Source: CAVVEQ01 sp963804865 (lineage in GTDB: Bacteria > Chloroflexota > Anaerolineae > Anaerolineales > Anaerolineaceae). From it: 64,000 nucleotides of DNA. Positions 18,772 to 26,803 of the stretch are shown one piece after another; positions within the stretch are counted from its first letter, which is position 1, and each line of letters starts with the position of its first letter. The notes under the pieces were generated by a model. The model worked only from the letters and a program-made list of their open reading frames with translations. It had not been told where the DNA came from and did no database searches. The stretch covers positions 186,001 through 250,000 of the forward strand of contig CAWDSH010000026.1 in the NCBI GenBank assembly GCA_963804865.1, in the 5' to 3' direction. The position numbers were made by a program, and so were the translations under genes.

Positions 18772-19422
18772 ATGATCGCTGAAACCGAGATCTTCCTGAG
18801 AATACTGCTGGCAGGCGCTTTTGGCGCCGTGGTGGGTTACGAGCGCGAGCGGCGCGGGCAACCCGCCGGGCTGCGCACGCATGCCATTCTTTCCATTGGC
18901 GCGGCACTGGCCATGACGCTTTCGATCAACCTGGCATACCCCGATAACGACCCGGCGCGCCTGGCAGCACAGGTGGTTTCCGGCATCGGCTTCCTGGGGG
19001 CGGGAGCGATTTTCAGATATGGCACGAGCATCAAAGGCCTGACCACGGCCACCTCGCTCTGGACGACCGCCATGGTTGGGTTGGCCACCGGCGCGGGCCT
19101 TTACCTGGCCTCGGCCGGGACGACCGTCCTGCTGCTGATCGTGCTGGTCTGGCTGGAAGCGCTGGAAAAGCGCTTCATCCACCAGACGGTAAACCTGACC
19201 GTGGTGGTTACGGCAAACGTACGGCGCGGTCTGCTGCGAGATCTGAAGAAGGTACTCAACGATCCACCGCGGACGATCGCATCAACCAATTTTTCAAAGG
19301 ACGTGGAACAGGACCTGGAAACGGTGACCCTGGTGGTGAAAACCAACACATCGGACCCCACGGACGATATCATGGAGGAGCTCTCGGATATCAAGAGTGT
19401 AAAAAGGATCGAGATTTCCTGA
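18772..19422 (+). CDS. MgtC/SapB family membrane protein
   Basis: The 216-residue protein has four to five membrane spans in the first 130 residues, with the MgtC family core (GAVVGYERERRGQPAGLRTH, VVSGIGFLGAGAI, GLTTATSLW). A soluble ACT-like C-terminal domain ends in VKRIEIS. MgtC proteins affect magnesium homeostasis and membrane ATPase activity in the species studied. The gene is preceded by an extended -10 promoter and followed by a terminator, so it is transcribed alone. Confidence 0.92.
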   Translation: MIAETEIFLRILLAGAFGAVVGYERERRGQPAGLRTHAILSIGAALAMTLSINLAYPDNDPARLAAQVVSGIGFLGAGAIFRYGTSIKGLTTATSLWTTAMVGLATGAGLYLASAGTTVLLLIVLVWLEALEKRFIHQTVNLTVVVTANVRRGLLRDLKKVLNDPPRTIASTNFSKDVEQDLETVTLVVKTNTSDPTDDIMEELSDIKSVKRIEIS

Positions 19423-19451
19423 GTTTGATTTTCGTTTACCAGTATCACAGT

Positions 19452-19479
19452 ATGGACAGGATACCACCTGTCCATTTTT
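19452..19479 (+). terminator. Intrinsic terminator after the mgtC-like gene
   Basis: ATGGACAGG / CCTGTCCAT forms a 9-base-pair stem with a 6-base loop, followed by TTTT. Confidence 0.85.
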
Positions 19480-19509
19480 GATTCTGACACAATTCTTATA
19501 TGATTAATA

Positions 19510-19537
19510 TTGACAAATTAGATAATAATAGTATGAT
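19510..19537 (+). promoter_or_regulatory. Promoter of the SDR gene in an AT-rich tract
   Basis: TTGACA at 19510-19515 and TATGAT at 19532-19537 are 16 bases apart. They lie in an AT-rich stretch (about 19490-19570) that contrasts with the surrounding GC-rich coding sequence. The leader is about 90 bases. Confidence 0.7.
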
Positions 19538-19633
19538 TATTGTAAAATAATAATAAATTACATAGCAGTCCGGTCTAATAAAATCAAAATACATTCCACG
19601 GCTGACCGGATCCTCTTTGAAAGGAGTACCACC

Positions 19634-20470
19634 ATGACTCAATTATCCATTCAACAACTGCTCGATCTAAGCGGGAAAAGTGCCATTGTCACTGGCGGGG
19701 CGATGGGCATTGGAGAAGCCATCGCTGCGCGGCTGGCTGAAGCCGGAGCGCAGGTGATGATCTCCGATATCAACGCGGAAGCCGGTGAAAAAGCGGCTGC
19801 TGCGCTGAAAGCACGGGGATTGAAAGCAGAATTCGTCAAGACGGATGCCGGCTCGGTGAAGGATATCCAACACGCGGTAGATCAGACCGTGGACCGCTTT
19901 GGCGGGCTGGATATTCTGGTCAACAACGCCGGGATCTTCCCCTTCGCACCTCTTTCGGCCATCACCGAAGAGCTCTGGGACAAAGTCCAGGAGATCAACA
20001 CGAAGGGTTATTTCTTCTTCGCCCAGTTGGCGGCGAAGGTGATGGTGGAGCAGGGCAAGGGCGGCAGGATCATCAACATCGCTTCGATCGACGCGCTGCA
20101 TCCCACCGGCAACCTGATCCATTACGATACCTCCAAGGGCGGCGTGGTGATGATGACCAAGTCGCTGGCGCTCGAGCTGGGACCGCAGGGCATCCTGGTG
20201 AACGCCATCGCCCCAGGCGGGATCTCCACCCCTGGCGCAGCCGCCACCGGTGCATCGATGATGGCAGCAGCGAAACTGACCCCGGAGCAGATCAAGGCCA
20301 TTTCCGAGAACTTCACCCAGCGCATCCCACTGCGCCGGCAGGGTTACCCGGATGAGATCGCCCGCGCAACACTCTTCCTGGCCAGCCCCATGGCGGATTA
20401 CATGACCGGCAGCCTGATGGTGGTGGAGGCGTATTTGCAACGGCGGGTATTTGCTCTCGTAGGCGAATAA
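19634..20470 (+). CDS. Short-chain dehydrogenase/reductase (SDR), C-terminus probably frameshifted
   Basis: A classical SDR oxidoreductase: the NAD(P)-binding motif TGGAMGIG (about residues 20-27), NNAG, and catalytic Ser with YDTSK. The C-terminal part (EIARATLFLASPMADYMTGSL) is also typical. SDRs normally end with a conserved GGYLL-like segment. Here the frame reads VVEAYLQRRVFALVGE, while the adjacent frame gives GGYLLS followed by TAG at 20460. An indel near 20430-20442 is therefore likely, within a local near-repeat of GGCGTATTTGC. Substrate unknown; the sequence resembles 3-oxoacyl-ACP or gluconate dehydrogenase-like members. Confidence 0.88.
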   Translation: MTQLSIQQLLDLSGKSAIVTGGAMGIGEAIAARLAEAGAQVMISDINAEAGEKAAAALKARGLKAEFVKTDAGSVKDIQHAVDQTVDRFGGLDILVNNAGIFPFAPLSAITEELWDKVQEINTKGYFFFAQLAAKVMVEQGKGGRIINIASIDALHPTGNLIHYDTSKGGVVMMTKSLALELGPQGILVNAIAPGGISTPGAAATGASMMAAAKLTPEQIKAISENFTQRIPLRRQGYPDEIARATLFLASPMADYMTGSLMVVEAYLQRRVFALVGE

Positions 20471-20479
20471 GCAACACAC

Positions 20480-20521
20480 TGGATGGATATTTTTTCAAAC
20501 AGGAAATATCCATCCATTTTT
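20480..20521 (+). terminator. Strong intrinsic terminator after the SDR gene
   Basis: TGGATGGATATTT pairs with AAATATCCATCCA (13 base pairs, 11-base loop), followed by TTTT and an AT-rich tail. The minus-strand CotH gene ends 14 bases further on. Confidence 0.9.
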
Positions 20522-20534
20522 AATTTAAGGGGGA

Positions 20535-23500
20535 TTATTTTTTTACGAAAACAGCAGTCAAACTCACATCATCTTGAGCATCCAGTAACAGTTCACTGGA
20601 AAAAGCATCGATCTCCGCGTTGCTTTCCCAATGATCAAACGTATAACCCGCCAGAGGGATGGCAGAGATATTTACAGGAATGTTGTCGAAATACAAGCCG
20701 GACCAGGAAGCAGGGTCTGTGACTCCCGGTAAATCACCATCAATTAAAATACTATTGATCTTGATCGTACCCTGTGATGGATCAGCGTGGAGCGATAGTT
20801 GGTAGGTGCCTGCAAGATCAAAATTCTTGATCAACTGCGCCAGCCTGAGGTCTGCCCTGCGATCGATGATGGATAACGCGTATTCTTTATCGTCTTCCCA
20901 GGCCTGATTAAGCTGCCATCGATCCTGGTATTCAGGCATATAGGGTTCGATTTCGTTCAATATGTCCTGGAAGTGATCCAGCTCGACCGAGGTTAAGAAG
21001 TATGAGTTTAGATAATCTGCGTATGTGTTGATAAACTGTGTTCTGAAATCCTTATTCTTAAGCAGCGCGATGAACAACGGGTGGGGCGCAGCCCCTCCCT
21101 CCAGAATTTGAGCCAGCATATCGTACGAAGGTCGTCCGTGGGAGCTGAGTCCATGGTCCATGTCAAATTGGAACCAGCGCCATTTTCCGTCGCTGGATCT
21201 TACCCGCCACTCTCCTTCATTGTGCCCCGGCCAGTCCCGTTTCCCTGTAAAAGTGCAATGAATGACGTAGAGGATGAAATTATCAATGTCCACCTGGCTG
21301 CTGACGACCTGGTAATTCCCGGCGTCGCCCAGGTCATGATCTTTTATAAAATTTACCAGCGCTTCCCAGTTTTCAGAATCGCCTTCATCGACAATATTCT
21401 CGATGGAATAGAGAATATCAAACCCGGGATTCACCGGATCGACACCGGTAATGCTGCTGAAGTAATCCGGATTCTTAATGGCCTGCCTGATCTCGTGCAA
21501 GCCCCAGTATTCGCCGTTGAGAAACACGATCACGGGCCGGTAATCCTGAATCTCGATATCAGCACCTGCCAACAAGGTCTGGTGGTAGGCATCCGAAAAG
21601 ATCATCGGCCAATCCCTGGAGCTTCCCCAGCTGCGGAGGATGAACCGGTTGAACTCGGTAAGCTGATTAGCCTTTGACCCGCTGTTGGCAAACAACGGAT
21701 ATGTGATGGGACTTTCCCCAAACCACTCGTTGACGACAACATTCAATCCTTTTTGTGGATTCGAACGGGTGGTTGATCCCTGCAGCGAAATTTCATACAG
21801 CCCGTTGAAGCCCGGTTCACCGCCAACCTCGAAGAATTCAATATTTGCCGGGACTATTCTTTCTGAATATGCATAGAGGCTGATTTTTTGATTAACCAGT
21901 ATCCCCGGAGTGTAGATGCCAAAATCGGGATCGAACAGGTCCTTGTAATCTGCGACCAGGGAAATGATGGGCAATTTTTCATACCGGGAAAAGATATCCT
22001 TATCCACCAGGTAAGTATTGGTGACCGTCTTTCCGTAGGATTTCGACCGGGGGTCGTATGCGCGCGCCCGGACGACCGTGACTTTGAACACCTCGTTCTT
22101 CGGTGGGTACCATTTGGGTATCCATTCCCGGACATCATTGGCGGTCACGAACAGGGAAAAGACATTTGCATCTCCAACCCGGCTCTTTACCGTGATGGGC
22201 TTCTCGTATATGTAGGTCCTTTGCAGTGAGTTGGAATAGTTTACATTGTCGATATTGGGTTCGCTGCCGTCCAGGGTATACAAAATGCTCACATTCTGAG
22301 CGTCGGTATCCAACTCCAATGAAAAGGCGTCCTCATATAATCCTCCATTCCTGGAGAAGTGGGGCGGCGGATAGGCAAGATCCATTTGCGGCAGTATGGC
22401 GGGATCGCGGTAGGTGATGTTATCCCAGTATTTGTTGATCGTCGCCAGTGCTTCTGGATTCTGAAGCAATAGGGGGTTATCCCGGAGGATCAGAGTAGCA
22501 AAGACTTGCTGTTCCTTGTTATCCTGAAGCGCACCGCGTGCCATCAATGAGTCCAGGATTGAAATATCAGTCAATGCACAATTGGACAGGTCCAGGTACG
22601 ACAAGTTAATTAAAGGCTCGATGGCGCGGAGCTGCCCACCAATGGGTATGTCTTCCAAATCGAGCCGGGTGAGATTGACCAGGTTCTGCAGTGCCTCGAT
22701 GCTGGTGATGCGTTCATTTGACTGAAGATTCAATTCTTTTAGGTTTGCCAGGCAGCGCAGGGCATCGATAGCTGACAATCGATTCTCCCGGAGATCCAGT
22801 TCTTCCAAGGATGTCAGCGCACACAGATCCGGTAAAGCGGCGATCTTATTGCTGCGCAGGTTCAAAATCCGTAATTCGCTTAACCCCCCGATGGTGGAAA
22901 TATCCTGGATATCATTATTTTCCAGGTAGAGCTCTTCAAGCAAGGACAGCCGGCTCAAGGAAGAAATATCGCTCAATCGCGTCTCAAAAAAATCCGGGGA
23001 TAGAGCCGCGTTTTTACTCAGGTCCAGGATTTTTATGGGCAAACCTGCCAGGGCATCAAAATTCGACTCCTGGAGATCGATGATCTTATTTCCCCGCAGG
23101 CTGAGCGTGCTTATGTGCTTAAGGGTTAATAATGGCGTTAAGTCCGTGATGTAATTAAAATCAGCCCGCAGCTCGATCAGGTTCTTTAAATTCTCAAGCC
23201 CTTCCAGCGAATAAATTCCCTGCCCGGTGATATCCAGGTAGGCGATGGTCTGCAACTGCTGATAGTAGATCGGCTTATCCGGGTTTCCAATAACCTCCCG
23301 AATGGCAATCTCTAATCTTTCATCAGGAAAGGCGACTTCCTTTTCCAGGTGGTTGATCAAAAAAACCATGGATAAACTAACAGCCACCACCAAAAGCAGC
23401 GTGCCAAACCCACGGAAATGGATGGTTCGCGAAATAAACACTTGATCGATCATGATGGCAAGCAACAACAACCCCATGCTGATGGAAAACAATTCCGCCA

Positions 23501-24185
23501 GGACCAGGGCGACGATCATCGCTTGATGCGTTCGATCCGCCGCAGAAAAAGTGAAGGGAAGCTCCAGGTTCTCCACGTAAGTGCCGGTTTCTTGAGCCGA
23601 GAGGTCAATGGTGTGTTCATTGCCGTTCAACGAAAGGATGACACTCCCGGCGGTTGGAGAGGTCTCAAACACAATTTTTAAGTAACCTTGGAGCGATTGG
23701 TGATATTCCAGTGATCCAATACCAGCCCCCATAAAGGTAAAGGAGTCATCATTCGGGCCGATCGTCCAATTTCCGGAAATCCCGAATTCCGAACTGGATA
23801 AGAGCCGTTCGTTATTGCCGGGTACTTCAATCGCGGAGATCGAGACGATGTGGATCCCATTCTCAGGTGAAGGGTCGTTTTCCACGACAACGGGCCTGAT
23901 TTGCACATCATATTCCAGGGGGAATGGAGGGGTTTTATAAATAAGAACGGTTACCAGGCTTCCGAGCACGATACTGATAAGCGCATATTTCTGAAGGACA
24001 TGATCGCGAAAGTTAAATTCGGAAATTCTATCGATCATGAAATAGAGGAAAAGCACGACGATGATAAAAACCGGCAGCAATAGAAATTTGTATTGGAATC
24101 TTGCCAGGCGGGTGAACATCACGAAACCGGAATGCCGAAACAAGGCAATAAAAAGGAGCGACAATCCCAAAAAGAAGGCCAACAC
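20535..24185 (-). CDS. Giant membrane protein: leucine-rich repeats fused to a CotH kinase-like domain
   Basis: The 1216 residues start with about three membrane spans (1-85). A beta-rich outer region (90-225) and two more spans (about 228-285) follow. Next come about ten leucine-rich repeats of the LxxLxxLxLxxN type (about 305-600) and a chitobiase C-terminal-like segment (ILYTLDGSEPNID). A CotH domain follows (FILRSWGSSRDWPMIFSDA, FLNGEYWGLHEIR, KWRWFQFDMDHG), then an InlB-like C-terminal repeat (GYTFDHWESNA). CotH domains are atypical protein kinases in spore coats and are widespread beyond spore formers. It lies downstream of VTC and DUF4956 genes on the same strand, a recurrent association. 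It probably acts at the outer face of the membrane. Confidence 0.85.
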   Translation of the reverse strand: MLAFFLGLSLLFIALFRHSGFVMFTRLARFQYKFLLLPVFIIVVLFLYFMIDRISEFNFRDHVLQKYALISIVLGSLVTVLIYKTPPFPLEYDVQIRPVVVENDPSPENGIHIVSISAIEVPGNNERLLSSSEFGISGNWTIGPNDDSFTFMGAGIGSLEYHQSLQGYLKIVFETSPTAGSVILSLNGNEHTIDLSAQETGTYVENLELPFTFSAADRTHQAMIVALVLAELFSISMGLLLLAIMIDQVFISRTIHFRGFGTLLLVVAVSLSMVFLINHLEKEVAFPDERLEIAIREVIGNPDKPIYYQQLQTIAYLDITGQGIYSLEGLENLKNLIELRADFNYITDLTPLLTLKHISTLSLRGNKIIDLQESNFDALAGLPIKILDLSKNAALSPDFFETRLSDISSLSRLSLLEELYLENNDIQDISTIGGLSELRILNLRSNKIAALPDLCALTSLEELDLRENRLSAIDALRCLANLKELNLQSNERITSIEALQNLVNLTRLDLEDIPIGGQLRAIEPLINLSYLDLSNCALTDISILDSLMARGALQDNKEQQVFATLILRDNPLLLQNPEALATINKYWDNITYRDPAILPQMDLAYPPPHFSRNGGLYEDAFSLELDTDAQNVSILYTLDGSEPNIDNVNYSNSLQRTYIYEKPITVKSRVGDANVFSLFVTANDVREWIPKWYPPKNEVFKVTVVRARAYDPRSKSYGKTVTNTYLVDKDIFSRYEKLPIISLVADYKDLFDPDFGIYTPGILVNQKISLYAYSERIVPANIEFFEVGGEPGFNGLYEISLQGSTTRSNPQKGLNVVVNEWFGESPITYPLFANSGSKANQLTEFNRFILRSWGSSRDWPMIFSDAYHQTLLAGADIEIQDYRPVIVFLNGEYWGLHEIRQAIKNPDYFSSITGVDPVNPGFDILYSIENIVDEGDSENWEALVNFIKDHDLGDAGNYQVVSSQVDIDNFILYVIHCTFTGKRDWPGHNEGEWRVRSSDGKWRWFQFDMDHGLSSHGRPSYDMLAQILEGGAAPHPLFIALLKNKDFRTQFINTYADYLNSYFLTSVELDHFQDILNEIEPYMPEYQDRWQLNQAWEDDKEYALSIIDRRADLRLAQLIKNFDLAGTYQLSLHADPSQGTIKINSILIDGDLPGVTDPASWSGLYFDNIPVNISAIPLAGYTFDHWESNAEIDAFSSELLLDAQDDVSLTAVFVKK

Positions 24186-24267
24186 AAATATTTAAAACAG
24201 CATGGAGTCTATTGGACCAAATGTAGTCAGTCTTTTTTTCCTTGGTTTTCTTTCCCGGGTTCATTAT

Positions 24268-25015
24268 TTAGCAGCTCCAGCCCGGATTAACAATGCCGGG
24301 TTTTGAGACCTCAATACCCCTGGCGAATTTGCTGCTGGTAACAATTTTTAGACCGTGTTCTTTAACCAGGTCCATCAACCACCCGGGTTGACCTTTTTTA
24401 CACTTGATCTCGAATATCACGGCGTGTTTGTGATGTTCCCGGAAAATCACATCCCGGGGAAACAGGGATTTTGAAGACGTGCTTGAAACCCGGTGATCAA
24501 AGGTGATGCGGATTTCCTTTTTATCCCTGGAGGTGTACCCTTCGCGCAAGTATTGAATCAACACTTGCGGTTGAAGGCATTTCAACCAATGGTACCTTTC
24601 AAACTCGATCAGGATTGGATTTTCCAATTCCATCCAATGATGGTCTTTGATGTAACTTTCGTATTCAGCATACGGAATAAAGGTACTGTACTTCTCCATG
24701 AGCGTACCTTTGCGAATTTTAATTTCCGCCCTCAAGACTGTATGTGGATCAAGGGTCTGCGAGTAGGTCCTGATGCGAAATTTGACCCGGTCACTCTCCC
24801 CGTCAACTTTTTCCTGGTAGAAATTCAGAAAGCGCGTATCAAAGTACAGACTTCTCACCAGGTACTTATGGTCCTTCGCGCGGCTGGAAAAAGGGTCGAG
24901 CTCCATGAACGGGGTGATGGCGATTGCGCAGTTGATAGGCTTTCTGGACGGGCATTAAATATTTATATTCAAACCGCCATGGATTAATTTCTGGAATGTT
25001 TGATTGTGAAGGCAA
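24268..25015 (-). CDS. VTC domain polyphosphate polymerase-like protein, one frameshift near the N-terminus
   Basis: The main frame (from 24906) gives the VTC tunnel-domain pattern: SLYFDT, KFRIRTY, RAEIKIRKG, EIRITFDHRV, VIFEIKCKKG and TSSKFARG. The expected N-terminal signature RFEYKYLMP lies just upstream in another frame, preceded by a TTG (25015) with a GAGG site. An indel near 24930 therefore splits the gene. The VTC domain of yeast Vtc4 makes polyphosphate from ATP; bacterial homologues are often next to DUF4956 and CotH genes, as here. Corrected length is about 248 residues, the usual size. Confidence 0.82.
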
Positions 25016-25030
25016 TTCAGCCTCTAAAAC

Positions 25031-25726
25031 CTAAAGGGGGAGGGCGAGTTGAGGGGCCAAAAGCGAGACTCTCACGATTCCTTTTTTCCCCTGGAGCTCC
25101 TGGACCAGCTTTTCCGCGGGATCGGCACCGATCTTCGCCAGGCGCAATTCAAACACCATCTCCCATATATCCTTTTCCTGTTCGATGGAGCGGATACGCG
25201 CCTCGCCGGCATATTGATTGACGATCTTTTGGATTGATTCGCTATGCAGAGGATTTTTACCCGATACAACGAGAACGAAATCCATATTCTTTGAGTTTCC
25301 ATAGCGAATGAAATAGAGCAGCGCCACCAAAATCGTGATGAAGATCGTGGAAATCACCACCACTGCCCAGTTGTATGTCCCAGCTCCCAATCCAACGGCG
25401 ATCACCCAGAATAAGAAAACCATGTCACGGGTGTCTTTGATGGGGGTCCTGAAGCGCACAATGGACAAGGAACCGATCAAGCCGAGCGATAAAACAAGAT
25501 CACCCCGAATATACAACATGACGATGGAAACGATGGGAGCCATCAGCACAAGGGTCGCCATGAAGGTGTGCTCGTAATTCAGACCGCGGTGGGTTTTCCG
25601 GTAAAGCAGGGAGATCAAAAAGCCCATGACCGCGGCAATCAGCAGCGAGAAAACAACGCTATAAAAATCCAGGTTGGATTTTATGAAAAGATTCAGAATC
25701 TTGGTAATCTCATCACCGAGGCTCAT
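25031..25726 (-). CDS. DUF4956 membrane protein
   Basis: The 231-residue protein has three or four spans in its first half, with the conserved GLIGSLSIVRFRTPIKDTRD segment, and a soluble C-terminal domain of about 100 residues. DUF4956 proteins of unknown function are regularly encoded with VTC-domain proteins. Here the VTC start lies 15 bases downstream, so the pair is likely co-translated. The start ATG at 25726 fits the first predicted helix. Confidence 0.88.
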   Translation of the reverse strand: MSLGDEITKILNLFIKSNLDFYSVVFSLLIAAVMGFLISLLYRKTHRGLNYEHTFMATLVLMAPIVSIVMLYIRGDLVLSLGLIGSLSIVRFRTPIKDTRDMVFLFWVIAVGLGAGTYNWAVVVISTIFITILVALLYFIRYGNSKNMDFVLVVSGKNPLHSESIQKIVNQYAGEARIRSIEQEKDIWEMVFELRLAKIGADPAEKLVQELQGKKGIVRVSLLAPQLALPL

Positions 25727-25783
25727 GGTTTCATTCCTTTTAAAAATGTTATGTGAAAGTGAAATTATACCTTTTTACCCACA

Positions 25784-26773
25784 TCAATTTTGGGCGATAT
25801 CGATCTCGCCACCGGGAGCGAAATTGGAACGCAGATACTTGAAGCTCTGTTCGCGATCCTGGTCTCCAGCAATCGTCGACAGGATGTGATCGCACTCGAC
25901 CGCCAGGTCCTCGATGATGCGCGCGCAGCGAAAATAGGTCAGCGCGGTTGGGTCGATTGGCTGCTGCCCGTAACCCTGGAAGAAGAGGGCGGTTTCACTT
26001 TCTTTATGCCGTTTGCCGCTGATGCCGGCACCGATGAACATCAAGTCGCGTTCGATGGGGGCGAGGATGGGATCGTCCCAATCGACGATATAGAAATCAT
26101 CGGCATTGATCAACAGATTACCCGGATGGATATCCGAATGGCAGAGCACAAAGTCGCGCGGCTGATCGCGTAAAGACAGCGCCAGGGATGCGGTTCGCTG
26201 AATGAGATCGAGAACCTGGCCGCGCCTGGCATTGAGGAATTCCGCCAACCGGGCTGCGATGGGATCGGTGAACGTCTCTTTTTCGATCCTTTCCAGGTGC
26301 TTCTTGAGCTCCTCACGCCAGTACGGCGAATAGGATTCCTGCTTGATCAGGCGGGTCAGCTCTGCGGGCAAGGAAACATCATGAATGCGTTTGAGGGTTT
26401 GACCGTATTCAATCCACTGCCGGTCGGATAGATCGACCTCGTAGCCATCCCGACCTTCGATATACGGGTAGAGGATCAAGCGGTAGTCAACGAAGTTCAC
26501 CCAGAGCCGCCCATCCCGGGCTGGCAAAGGCGGGATGATGTGCGCGATGCCCTGGTCGCTGAGGAAGCGGGGCAGGGTGACACTGATCTCATTGAAGCTG
26601 CCTTTCCTCAATTTGACAAAAAGGGAAGAACCATCCTTGATATCAGCGCGGTAGACTGCCGTATTCAGATCGGCTCCCAAAGGAAGAAAGGTGATCCCGG
26701 ATACAGGGAGGTTGTATTCATCCTTGAGACAGGCGACAATGCTTTCGTCGGGGAGATCGGGTTTTTCGAGCAT
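25784..26773 (-). CDS. Aminoglycoside phosphotransferase (APH) family kinase
   Basis: This small-molecule kinase has the APH fold: a GADLNTAVYRAD nucleotide-loop region, FVKLR with the conserved Lys, the Brenner motif CHSDIHPGNLL and VDWDDP in place of DFG. At 329 residues it is most like the spectinomycin/hygromycin-type branch, APH(9), but such proteins in environmental bacteria often act on unknown substrates; resistance should not be assumed. It lies 30 bases after the polymerase gene and 57 bases before DUF4956, so it may be in one long transcript with both. Confidence 0.82.
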   Translation of the reverse strand: MLEKPDLPDESIVACLKDEYNLPVSGITFLPLGADLNTAVYRADIKDGSSLFVKLRKGSFNEISVTLPRFLSDQGIAHIIPPLPARDGRLWVNFVDYRLILYPYIEGRDGYEVDLSDRQWIEYGQTLKRIHDVSLPAELTRLIKQESYSPYWREELKKHLERIEKETFTDPIAARLAEFLNARRGQVLDLIQRTASLALSLRDQPRDFVLCHSDIHPGNLLINADDFYIVDWDDPILAPIERDLMFIGAGISGKRHKESETALFFQGYGQQPIDPTALTYFRCARIIEDLAVECDHILSTIAGDQDREQSFKYLRSNFAPGGEIDIAQN

Positions 26774-26803
26774 GACTGGTTGTTTCTTAAGACCTTATTT
26801 TGG

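Noticed and set aside
25784..26773. An antibiotic-resistance gene
   Set aside because: The APH fold is certain, but the substrate is not; environmental APH-like kinases are often unrelated to resistance.
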